A stretch of DNA of 64,000 nt from an uncultured Bacillota bacterium. GTDB taxonomy: Bacteria > Bacillota > Clostridia > Christensenellales > UBA1242. Below the pieces are notes generated by a model that saw nothing but the letters and a program-made list of their open reading frames with translations, had not been told where the DNA came from and searched no databases. A program made the position numbers and the translations under genes. Below, piece by piece: positions 16,318 through 24,739 of this stretch (its first letter is position 1; every line of letters starts with the position of its first letter). The stretch covers positions 1 to 64,000 of the forward strand of contig URWY01000004.1 in assembly GCA_900551705.1 (NCBI GenBank), written 5' to 3'.

Positions 16318-17967
16318 ATGACGATTTTAGAAAAAATAAAGACTTTGCCAAAAACAAGCGGCGTTTATATCATGAAAGATGATTTAGGTCAAATCATCTA
16401 TATTGGCAAGGCAAAAAATCTTAAAAATCGTGTTAGTCAATACTTTCTAAAAAATCAAACCCACAATAAAGTTCGCGCGATGGTCGAAAAAGTTCACGAT
16501 TTTGACTATTTCTTAACTCCATCTGAAATTGATGCTCTTGCACTTGAAAGTAATTTGATAAAAGAGCATCAACCTTTCTATAACATTTTGTTAAAAGACG
16601 GCAAAGCATTCCCTTATATTAAAATAGATACAAAAAGCGATTTCCCTCGCGTTGAAATTGTTAGAAGAATTAAAAATGACGGCAGTAAATATTTTGGACC
16701 ATACATTTCTGGAATTAGTATTCATGATGTTGTGGACATTATCAATTATGTTTTTCCAATCCGTAAATGTAAGTTAAATATTGGCAAAGCAACTGTTTCA
16801 AGAGAGTGCTTAAACTATTCGTTAGGACTATGCTCAGCACCTTGCACTGGCAAAATCAACAAAGAAGATTATTCTAAAATTATTGGTGAAGTTATCGACT
16901 TTTTAAACGGCAACGATAATTTGGTCGAAACAAAACTTGAAGAGAGAATGAAAAATCAAATTGAAGTTGAGAATTTCGAAGGTGCTATTGAAACACGCGA
17001 AAAACTAAAAATGGTTCAAAAACTCAAAGAAAAAAGTGTTGCAAGTTTGCCAAAAGACATTTCGCTTGATGCTTTTGCACAAGTATCAACAAGTTATGGT
17101 GACGCAATTTGCGTTTTAACTCTTCGAAATGGTAAAGTCCTTGGTGTAAATTGTTTTTATGCCCCAGAAGGCGCAGACAACGAAGATGCTTTATCATCAT
17201 TTATTGTTCAATATTATAGCGGCAACATCACTCCGCCAAAAGAAATAATCACATCAAAAGCGGTGGAAAATACTGACGACATCTGCAAAATTCTTGGCAA
17301 AAATATAACAATTCATCACGCAATAAAAGGCGTTAAGAGCAAAATTATTGATATGGCAAAAGATAATGCTGTTGAATTTTTACAAAAGAAAAGCAATCTT
17401 GAAGAAAGAAAGCGTCACAACATTTTCTCGGCTCTTGAAATGCTTCAAAAAACTTTAAATCTTTCGAAATTGCCTAATAGAATGGAATGCTACGACATTT
17501 CACACCTATTTGGAGAAGAAAGCGTGGCGTCCATGGTTGTTTTTGAAAATGGTATGCCAAAGAAGAAAGAATATCGCAAATTTAAAATAAAAACTGTTGC
17601 AGGCATTGACGATTTTGCAAGTATGTATGAAGTTTTAACAAGGCGTATTAAACGCTATCAAGAAAATGACGAGTCTTTTAACAAAATGCCCGATTTGATT
17701 GTTATAGATGGAGGAAAAGGTCAACTTTCTTCTGCTGTTCAAGCACTTAAAGACAACAATTTTCATTGCGACATCATTTCTCTTGCGAAAAAATTTGAAG
17801 AGGTCTACACCCCAAATTCAAATATCCCCGTTATGCTTAAACGCGGAAGTCCAGAACTTACCATGCTTCAAAGAATTCGTGACGAAGCACACCGTTTTGC
17901 TATCACATTTCATAGAACTCGCCGCGACAAACGCACTTTTGCTCACGATTTAAAACTTCCTAAATAA
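16318..17967 (+). CDS. uvrC: excinuclease UvrC lacking the C-terminal HhH domain
   Basis: UvrC makes both incisions in nucleotide excision repair. The GIY-YIG nuclease (SGVYIMKD, YIGKAKNLKNRV), the Cys-containing spacer, the UVR motif (QIEVENFEGAIETREKL) and the RNase H-like half (MECYDISH, VIDGGKGQLSSA, RDEAHRFAITFHR) are intact. The protein ends at residue 549, right after RTRRDKRTFAHDLK. Typical UvrC continues 50-60 residues into tandem helix-hairpin-helix motifs that bind DNA. No frameshifted continuation is visible in the 33 nt before murB, so the loss looks real. Confidence 0.95.
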   Translation: MTILEKIKTLPKTSGVYIMKDDLGQIIYIGKAKNLKNRVSQYFLKNQTHNKVRAMVEKVHDFDYFLTPSEIDALALESNLIKEHQPFYNILLKDGKAFPYIKIDTKSDFPRVEIVRRIKNDGSKYFGPYISGISIHDVVDIINYVFPIRKCKLNIGKATVSRECLNYSLGLCSAPCTGKINKEDYSKIIGEVIDFLNGNDNLVETKLEERMKNQIEVENFEGAIETREKLKMVQKLKEKSVASLPKDISLDAFAQVSTSYGDAICVLTLRNGKVLGVNCFYAPEGADNEDALSSFIVQYYSGNITPPKEIITSKAVENTDDICKILGKNITIHHAIKGVKSKIIDMAKDNAVEFLQKKSNLEERKRHNIFSALEMLQKTLNLSKLPNRMECYDISHLFGEESVASMVVFENGMPKKKEYRKFKIKTVAGIDDFASMYEVLTRRIKRYQENDESFNKMPDLIVIDGGKGQLSSAVQALKDNNFHCDIISLAKKFEEVYTPNSNIPVMLKRGSPELTMLQRIRDEAHRFAITFHRTRRDKRTFAHDLKLPK

Positions 17968-18000
17968 AACTTTATCAACTAAAATTCATATATTATTTTT

Positions 18001-18963
18001 ATGGAAATAAAAGATAAAGAAATTTTAAGAAGGCTATTAAATATTCCAAAACTGGATATTTTTACAAATGAGAATCTCAAAAATTACCTGTCATTCCGCC
18101 CCGAAAACAGCATTTGTAAATACTTGCTTGTTTGCAATACTGAAAATGCACTTATAAGCACATTACGCATTTTAAAAAATAAAAACACTCGGCTAAATTA
18201 TAAAAATCAGGCCGCTATTAAACATGTAATTTTGTCAAACGGAACAAACACACTGTTTAAAGATGAGTTTTATAACGGGTTTGTTGTTAAATTAGGTAAA
18301 AATTTTAAGAAAATCAAAATCACATCAACAAAAGGCAACAATGTCTATGTATCTGTTGGCGCAAACACCAACTTATTTGCACTCAATCACTTTTTAAAGC
18401 AAAATGGTATTGGCGGTATGGAATGGAGTTATGGAATTCCAGGAAGTGTGGGCGGGGCGATTATTATGAATGCTGGCGCGTTCGGCGGAGAAATGTCAAG
18501 CGTTCTTGAAAAAGTCAAAATTATAAAAAATGGCAAGTCTGAATGGACAAAAGATTTTTGGTTCGATTATCGCGATTCTAGTTTTAAACAAAATAAGGAT
18601 ATTGTTATCGAAGCAGTTTTGAAATTAAAAAAGTCAAATCAAGAAGACATTGAAAAACTACAAAAAGAAAATTTATCAAAAAGGCTACAAAGTCAGCCAC
18701 ACAACCTTCCAAGTGCTGGCAGCGTGTTCAAAAGAATAATTAAACAAAATGAAATTATTTTTCCTGCAAAATTAATTGACAACTTGGGGTTAAAAAATGT
18801 TAAAATAGGTGGAGCAATGGTGAGCGAAAAACATGCTGGCTTTATTGTCAATTTTGCTAATGCCACTGCAAAAGATTTTATCGAACTTTCAGATTTTGTG
18901 AAAAGTCAAGTTAAAGAAAAATATAATCTCGACCTAACACAAGAAGTGGAGATTATTGAGTGA
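18001..18963 (+). CDS. murB: UDP-N-acetylenolpyruvoylglucosamine reductase MurB
   Basis: MurB reduces the enolpyruvyl group to make UDP-N-acetylmuramate for peptidoglycan. The FAD-binding GIPGSVGGAIIMNAGAFGGEM, the catalytic serine region LPSAGSVFKR and the C-terminal KHAGFIVN are present in 320 residues. The ATG at 18001 has no ribosome-binding site; a TATATT box ends 6 nt before it, without a convincing -35. It follows uvrC, a usual order, but hprK, often between them, is absent. Confidence 0.95.
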   Translation: MEIKDKEILRRLLNIPKLDIFTNENLKNYLSFRPENSICKYLLVCNTENALISTLRILKNKNTRLNYKNQAAIKHVILSNGTNTLFKDEFYNGFVVKLGKNFKKIKITSTKGNNVYVSVGANTNLFALNHFLKQNGIGGMEWSYGIPGSVGGAIIMNAGAFGGEMSSVLEKVKIIKNGKSEWTKDFWFDYRDSSFKQNKDIVIEAVLKLKKSNQEDIEKLQKENLSKRLQSQPHNLPSAGSVFKRIIKQNEIIFPAKLIDNLGLKNVKIGGAMVSEKHAGFIVNFANATAKDFIELSDFVKSQVKEKYNLDLTQEVEIIE

Positions 18964-18969
18964 GGAAAT

Positions 18970-19707
18970 ATGCACTTATTTGGAGATTATCATACCCATA
19001 CAAGATATTCCAGTGGCAGGCACAATTCAAGACATGCCAAGGGTTCAATTTATGAAAATGCTTTAATCGCTAAGCAAAAAGGATTAAGAGAAATCGGCAT
19101 AACAGAGCACGGATTATCTCATAAATTGTATGGCTTACAAAAAAACAAAATTGAAAAAATCAGGCAAGAAATAGAAGCCTGCGAAAAAGATTTACAAATC
19201 AAAATTTTGCTAGGTATAGAAGCAAATATAATTTCGTCTGCCGGCGATATTGACATGACAGATGACGAAATAAAATTGTTTGATTATATCGTTGTTGGTT
19301 TTCATTCTTTTGCTCGTGCAAAAAATGTTAAAGAATATTTTAAATTCTTTCTTCCAAACATTTTAGGTTTTAAAAGAAAAAAAGATATAGAACGCAACAC
19401 TCGTTCACTTACGCTAGCAATGAAAAAATATCCGATAAAATTTATTTCTCACCCAGGCGTTAATATGCCACTAAACTTTGATGAAATTTGCAAAGTTGCA
19501 AACGAAACAAACACACTTCTTGAAATAAATGGTAAACGAATTGCTTACACAAAAAATGATGTAAAAATAATTAAAAAAAATAAAAATAAATTAATAATAA
19601 ATTCAGATGCTCACACCCCTAATAGCGTAGGCGAAGTAAATAAACCTATTAAATTTATTTTAAAAAATAATATTCCATTAAATTTAATAAATAATTTAAT
19701 TAATTAA
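18970..19707 (+). CDS. PHP-domain phosphoesterase
   Basis: A 245-residue PHP hydrolase of the YcdX/histidinol-phosphatase-like type. Metal ligands appear as DYHTHTRYSSG at residues 6-16, TEHGLSH, GIEANI, FHSFAR, SHPGVN and NSDAHTP. A PHP gene between murB and the rapZ-yvcK-whiA group is typical of Clostridia; here whiA follows after only 13 nt. The last third of the gene becomes extremely AT-rich with Asn/Lys codons. Confidence 0.9.
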   Translation: MHLFGDYHTHTRYSSGRHNSRHAKGSIYENALIAKQKGLREIGITEHGLSHKLYGLQKNKIEKIRQEIEACEKDLQIKILLGIEANIISSAGDIDMTDDEIKLFDYIVVGFHSFARAKNVKEYFKFFLPNILGFKRKKDIERNTRSLTLAMKKYPIKFISHPGVNMPLNFDEICKVANETNTLLEINGKRIAYTKNDVKIIKKNKNKLIINSDAHTPNSVGEVNKPIKFILKNNIPLNLINNLIN

Positions 19708-19720
19708 AAAGGATAAAATT

Positions 19721-20665
19721 ATGAGTTTCTCGCAAAATTCAAAAAATGAAATTTTAAATCAAAATTTAGAAAAGAAAATATCGCTAAAACCCTTTATTTA
19801 TGGGCTTTATCTTTCTTGTGGAAATATAAAAAATAATTCTAAAAATATTTATTTATTTACTGATTTAGAAAATATTTTTCCATTAATTATTAAATTATTT
19901 AAAAATAAATTAAAAAATAATGAAATTAATTACGAAAATTTAATAAAAATTGATGAAATAACAAAAATAGCAAATAAAAATTATTATGAAATTGAATTAA
20001 ATTCGCAATTAATTGATAATTTAAATATCAATTTTACAAAAGATATTCAAGAAAACGCTGAACTAATTATTTCTAGTTTAGACGATATAAAAAGTTTTTG
20101 CATCGGTGCTTTCTTAGGCTGTGCAACTTCAAGTATAAAAATTTCAGAAACTCCACAAGACATAACAACTTCTGGCTACCACTTAGAGTTTGACTCAAAG
20201 AATCATGAGTTTTTGCTTTTACTTTCTGAGTATCTTGCGCAGTTTGACATCAATGCCAAAATTTTAAAAAGGCGTAACAATTTTGTTTTGTATGTTAAAG
20301 ATGCCGAACAAGTTAGCGATGTTCTTGCACTTGTTGGGGCAAACAATAGCGTAATTGAATTGCAAAATGAAATTGTTAAAAGAGAATTTAGAAATAAGAT
20401 TAATAGGCAAACAAATTGCGAAAGCGGAAACATAACCAAGATGGTAAACGCAAGCATGAAACAGATAGATGCAATCGAAAAAATTGAGTCAACAATCGGG
20501 CTTTCATCACTCGCCCCTGACCTTGAAGAAGTTGCAATTTTAAGGCTTGCTAACCCTGAGGAAAGTTTGACCGATTTACTCAAACTTTCAACACTCAATT
20601 TAACAAAAAGCGGACTTAATCATAGGCTTAGAAAATTAATTTCAATAGCCGATAATTTAACTTGA
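19721..20665 (+). CDS. whiA: WhiA, sporulation/cell-division DNA-binding protein
   Basis: WhiA has an N-terminal degenerate LAGLIDADG homing-endonuclease fold and a C-terminal HTH. The C-terminal half is well conserved: NRQTNCESGNITKMVNAS, SLAPDLEEVAILRLANPEESL and KSGLNHRLRKL. The N-terminal 100 residues are very Asn/Lys/Ile-rich and diverged, in line with the extreme AT content of 19560-20050. AAGGATAAAATT precedes ATG 19721. The usual rapZ and yvcK upstream are missing. Confidence 0.93.
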   Translation: MSFSQNSKNEILNQNLEKKISLKPFIYGLYLSCGNIKNNSKNIYLFTDLENIFPLIIKLFKNKLKNNEINYENLIKIDEITKIANKNYYEIELNSQLIDNLNINFTKDIQENAELIISSLDDIKSFCIGAFLGCATSSIKISETPQDITTSGYHLEFDSKNHEFLLLLSEYLAQFDINAKILKRRNNFVLYVKDAEQVSDVLALVGANNSVIELQNEIVKREFRNKINRQTNCESGNITKMVNASMKQIDAIEKIESTIGLSSLAPDLEEVAILRLANPEESLTDLLKLSTLNLTKSGLNHRLRKLISIADNLT

Positions 20666-20690
20666 TTTTAAAATGAAAACATAGTAAAAT
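20662..20690 (+). promoter_or_regulatory. sigma-A promoter of dnaE, leaderless arrangement
   Basis: TTGATT (20662-20667), 17 bp, TAAAAT (20685-20690), then 7 nt to ATG 20698 with no ribosome-binding site. The -35 overlaps the whiA stop codon. Confidence 0.7.
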
Positions 20691-20697
20691 CTATGGT

Positions 20698-23600
20698 ATG
20701 GAAAAATTCATTCACTTACATAACCACACAGAATATAGTTTGCTTGACGGCTGTGCTAGGATTAAAAAATTAGTTGAAGTCACCGCTGAACGCGGCTGGC
20801 CTGCAGTTGCAATCACTGACCATGGCAACATGTATGGTGCATTGCAATTTTATACTGCATGTTTAGCAAAAGGAATAAAACCAATTATTGGCACAGAGTT
20901 TTATGTAAGCGAAAATCTTTATGATAAAAACGGCAAACAAAATTTTTATCACCAAATTTTAATAGCAAAAAATAATGTTGGTTATAAAAATTTGTTAAAA
21001 CTTAACTCAATCGCCTTTAAAGATGGTTATTATTACAAACCAAGAATTGACTTCAAAATCATGGAGCAATACCATGAAGGCTTAATCTGTTTAAGCGCGT
21101 GTTTAGCTGGAAAATTGCCACAACTTATATTAAGCAGACAATTTGACGAAGCAGAAAAATTGACATTATGGTATAAAAACTTATATGGTGACGATTTTTA
21201 TCTTGAAGTTCAAAATCACGGTATACCAGAACAACAAGAAGTAAATAGATATTTAAAAACATTATCCGAAAGACACGGAATTAAACTTGTAGCAACGAAC
21301 GACTGCCATTATATTTACCAAGAAGACGCCGAAATGCAAGATATTTTGATGTGCGTTCAAATGGGAAAACGCGTTGACGATCCAGATAGATTAAAGTTCT
21401 CAACAGATCAATTTTATTACAAAACTTATGAAGAAATGGCAGAAGCAATGAAAGGCTATGAAGAAGCACTTGCAACACCTTTCGAAATTGCTGACAAAGT
21501 TGATGTTGTTATTAGGTCAAAGGCTCATGGCGATATTATCGGTTTAGACAGCAAATATGTTATGCCTGCCAACGAGAACTACATTCCTAAATATGTTCCA
21601 GAAAATGGTATGACGCCTTATGAGTTTTTGCGTGATTTAACAATGAAAGGTTTGAAAGACAGATATAAGGATGTCACACCTGAAATTATGCAAAGAGCAG
21701 AAACAGAACTTGAAATTATTAACTCTCAAGGTTTTGTGGAATACTTTCTTATAGTCTGGGACTATATCAACTATGCAAGGCAAAATGGCATTCCTGTTGG
21801 TCCTGGTCGTGGTTCTGGTGCAGGAAGTATTGTTGCCTATGCCAGTGGAATTACTCGTGTTGACCCACTTAAATATGACTTAATCTTTGAAAGATTTATT
21901 CACAAAGAGCGTGTTTCAATGCCCGATTTCGATGTTGACTTCGATTACGATAGGCGCAGTGAAGTTATTGAATATGTTAAGCGCAAATATGGCGATGACC
22001 ATGTTGCCTTGATTGCTACATTCGGCACAATGGCGGCTAAAAATGCCATACGAGATGTTGCAAGAACGCTTAATATGCCATATTCAGAGGCTGATAAAAT
22101 TGCTAAATTAATTCCAAATAAGTTGCCAGCAGGCATTAAAAAGCCACCAGTTTTGAAATACTACTTTGGCGTTACTGGTGACGAGAAAAACGATAAATAC
22201 ATAATTCCAGAACTAAGACAACTTTATGATGACGATCCATTTATCAAAAAAGTATGCGACTTAGCAATTAAACTTGAAGGTACTCCACGAAATGTTTCAA
22301 CTCACGCTTGTGGAACGCTGATCGCACCAGAGGCAGTTGATAACTTTGTTCCACTTTCACGAAGTGGAGATGATATTTCAACTCAATACAACATGATAGA
22401 GCTTGAACAACTTGGACTTTTGAAAATGGACTTCTTAGGTTTAAGAACTCTAACAGATATTAACAAAGCATTAACCTATATTAAGGAAGATAAAAACATA
22501 GATATTGACTTCTACAATATGGAGTATGACGACAAAAATGTTTATGATTTAATTTCGTCAGGAAACACCGAAGCGATATTCCAACTTGAAAGTGAAGGTA
22601 TGAAAAAGTTTATGAAGGACTTAAAGCCGGACTGCTTGGAAGATATTATCGCTGGCGTATCGCTTTATCGTCCTGGCCCTATGGATTCAATTCCAAGGTA
22701 TATCAAAAATAAGCAAAATCCTGATAAAATCGTATACGCTCACCCATGCCTAGAAAAAATTCTTGATGTTACTTACGGCTGTATTGTCTACCAAGAACAA
22801 GTTATGAAGATTTTCCAAGTTATGGGCGGATATAATATGGGGCAAGCGGACAATGTTAGACGAATTATGGGTAAGAAAAAAGTTGAAAAGATGCCTGCTG
22901 AAAAGAAAAAATTTATTGAAGGTTGGGAAGATCCAAAAGGTATCAGTCCAATTCCTGGTGCTTTAAAACTTGGTGTTCCAAGAGAAGTTGCAGAACAAGT
23001 ATTCCACGAAATGGAATCCTTCGCACAATACGCCTTCAATAAATCGCACGCAGCCGCTTATGCCTTTTTAACATATCAAACAGCATATTTGAAATGTTAC
23101 TATGAAATATACTTCCTATGCTCTGTTTTAAATAATAGGATTACTAACTCTGATGAAATTAAAAAATATGTGACATATATTAAATCGGAAGGCTATCAAG
23201 TTTTACCACCAGATATTAATAAAAGTAAAACATATTTCTCAGTTGAAAATGGCAATTTGCGTTTCGGACTTGCCGCTATCAAGAATGTTGGCGTTGCTCT
23301 TATTGAAAACATAATTTCAGAGCGTGAAACAAACGGCGAATTTAAAGATTTTATGGACTTTATTAAGCGTGTCGATAGCGCCGCACATAACAAACGCTGT
23401 TTGGAAAGTTTAATACTTGCTGGTGCGTTTGATTGCTTCGGAGTTTATCGCTCACAACTTATGAGTATTTACGATATTGCGGTTGGCCGTGAATCACTTG
23501 AAAGGAAGAAAAAAGCAAGCGGACAATTTTCTCTTTTTGATACATTTGAAGACCAAGAACCTGTTTTAGAGGATAAACTTGACTATCCAGACATCAAAGA

Positions 23601-24303
23601 ATTTAACAAAGATGCAAAGTTAAAATTTGAAAAAGAAGTTGTTGGTATTTATATCTCAGGAAACCCACTTGACGAGCATTTGGAAAAATTTAAAGATTTC
23701 AACTTAAAATCAACGATGCTAGAACCAGTGGAAAGCGAATTTGACGAAGATTCCGATGACAACTCCCCTAAATATTCAAACGATTTACAAAATGATATGA
23801 AAGTTATATGCGGAGGAATACTTGGAGATTGCAGAAAAACTGTAACAAAAAACGGCAATCGCGAAATGGGATTTGCACAAGTTGAAGACCTATACGGAAC
23901 AATAGATTTGATGTTCTTTCCAGATTGCTATCGCAGATTAAAACCTTTGATTGTTGACGATAATTTAGTTACAGTTAAAGGCCATTTAAGTATACGTGAC
24001 GGCGAAAAACCAACTGTAATTGTTGAAGATTTAATTCCTTGGAAGAAAACTGAAAAGAAAGAAGAAGAACCAGAAAAAGTTGAACCAAAGAAGCGCCTTT
24101 GTTTAAGGTTTGATACAACAGATACACTTTTATATAATAAAATCGTTTCCGTGATAGCCACCTATCCTGGGGAAAGTGAAGTTTATGTAAGATGTTTACA
24201 AACTGGAACAGCATTTAAAATGAATAAAACGGTTACAATTTCAAATCATTTACAAAATGAACTTTGCGGAATTTTGGAAGAAGAAAATATCATTGTTCAA
24301 TAA
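20698..24303 (+). CDS. dnaE: DNA polymerase III alpha subunit DnaE
   Basis: Replicative polymerase of 1201 residues. The PHP domain opens the protein (HLHNHTEYSLLDG, TDHGNMYG); the palm carries GPGRGSGAGS and the catalytic MPDFDVDFDYDRR. FNKSHAAAYAFLTYQTAYLK, a tandem HhH region and a C-terminal OB domain (DLYGTIDLMFFPD) follow. Length and order fit a DnaE1/DnaE3-type enzyme. The start codon has its own promoter 7 nt upstream and no ribosome-binding site. PolC, the other polymerase expected in Firmicutes, is not in the window. Confidence 0.98.
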   Translation: MEKFIHLHNHTEYSLLDGCARIKKLVEVTAERGWPAVAITDHGNMYGALQFYTACLAKGIKPIIGTEFYVSENLYDKNGKQNFYHQILIAKNNVGYKNLLKLNSIAFKDGYYYKPRIDFKIMEQYHEGLICLSACLAGKLPQLILSRQFDEAEKLTLWYKNLYGDDFYLEVQNHGIPEQQEVNRYLKTLSERHGIKLVATNDCHYIYQEDAEMQDILMCVQMGKRVDDPDRLKFSTDQFYYKTYEEMAEAMKGYEEALATPFEIADKVDVVIRSKAHGDIIGLDSKYVMPANENYIPKYVPENGMTPYEFLRDLTMKGLKDRYKDVTPEIMQRAETELEIINSQGFVEYFLIVWDYINYARQNGIPVGPGRGSGAGSIVAYASGITRVDPLKYDLIFERFIHKERVSMPDFDVDFDYDRRSEVIEYVKRKYGDDHVALIATFGTMAAKNAIRDVARTLNMPYSEADKIAKLIPNKLPAGIKKPPVLKYYFGVTGDEKNDKYIIPELRQLYDDDPFIKKVCDLAIKLEGTPRNVSTHACGTLIAPEAVDNFVPLSRSGDDISTQYNMIELEQLGLLKMDFLGLRTLTDINKALTYIKEDKNIDIDFYNMEYDDKNVYDLISSGNTEAIFQLESEGMKKFMKDLKPDCLEDIIAGVSLYRPGPMDSIPRYIKNKQNPDKIVYAHPCLEKILDVTYGCIVYQEQVMKIFQVMGGYNMGQADNVRRIMGKKKVEKMPAEKKKFIEGWEDPKGISPIPGALKLGVPREVAEQVFHEMESFAQYAFNKSHAAAYAFLTYQTAYLKCYYEIYFLCSVLNNRITNSDEIKKYVTYIKSEGYQVLPPDINKSKTYFSVENGNLRFGLAAIKNVGVALIENIISERETNGEFKDFMDFIKRVDSAAHNKRCLESLILAGAFDCFGVYRSQLMSIYDIAVGRESLERKKKASGQFSLFDTFEDQEPVLEDKLDYPDIKEFNKDAKLKFEKEVVGIYISGNPLDEHLEKFKDFNLKSTMLEPVESEFDEDSDDNSPKYSNDLQNDMKVICGGILGDCRKTVTKNGNREMGFAQVEDLYGTIDLMFFPDCYRRLKPLIVDDNLVTVKGHLSIRDGEKPTVIVEDLIPWKKTEKKEEEPEKVEPKKRLCLRFDTTDTLLYNKIVSVIATYPGESEVYVRCLQTGTAFKMNKTVTISNHLQNELCGILEEENIIVQ

Positions 24304-24309
24304 AAAAAC

Positions 24310-24341
24310 AAAAAAAATAGGCATAAAAACCTATTTTTTTA
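24310..24341. terminator. bidirectional terminator between dnaE and the DUF378 gene
   Basis: AAAAAAATAGG pairs with CCTATTTTTTT around a short loop; T tails on both strands. Confidence 0.85.
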
Positions 24342-24677
24342 TTAATTTTTATCATTTTTTACACGCTCGTATTCTTTTTCATCATCATATCGCGAATATT
24401 CTTCACGATTCTTTTCCAATTTTTCTGGTTTATTTTTAAACACATGAATTCGCCCTTTCCCGCGGATTGCCATGATACCAAGCCATAATGCGGCAAAGCC
24501 AAATATTATATAACAAATTCTGCTAAACATTGATGCTTGCGTTCCGAAAAATCCCGCAATAATATCATATTGCAACATTCCGATGCTAAGCCAATTTATC
24601 GAACCAAACAAAGTAACTAAAAAACAGATAAATGTAATCATATAGATATTTTTTGTTTTTAAATTATTTTTATTCAT
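24342..24677 (-). CDS. DUF378-family small membrane protein
   Basis: A 111-residue protein with two membrane segments joined by a short loop. The pattern TLFGSINWLSIGMLQYDIIAGFFG, then SRICYIIFGFAALWLG, matches the DUF378 (YuzA-like) family, whose function is unknown. A charged cytosolic tail of about 40 residues is longer than usual. It converges on dnaE and is divergent from the fibre-like gene. Confidence 0.82.
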   Translation of the reverse strand: MNKNNLKTKNIYMITFICFLVTLFGSINWLSIGMLQYDIIAGFFGTQASMFSRICYIIFGFAALWLGIMAIRGKGRIHVFKNKPEKLEKNREEYSRYDDEKEYERVKNDKN

Positions 24678-24693
24678 ATTTTGTCAGTCAAAA

Positions 24694-24723
24694 TTGCGTA
24701 TAGGTTTTCTCTGTTTGTATAAT
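24694..24723 (+). promoter_or_regulatory. promoter of the fibre-like gene
   Basis: TTGCGT (24694-24699), 18 bp, TATAAT (24718-24723), followed by a GGAGG ribosome-binding site. Confidence 0.65.
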
Positions 24724-24739
24724 TTACACGGAGGCATAT

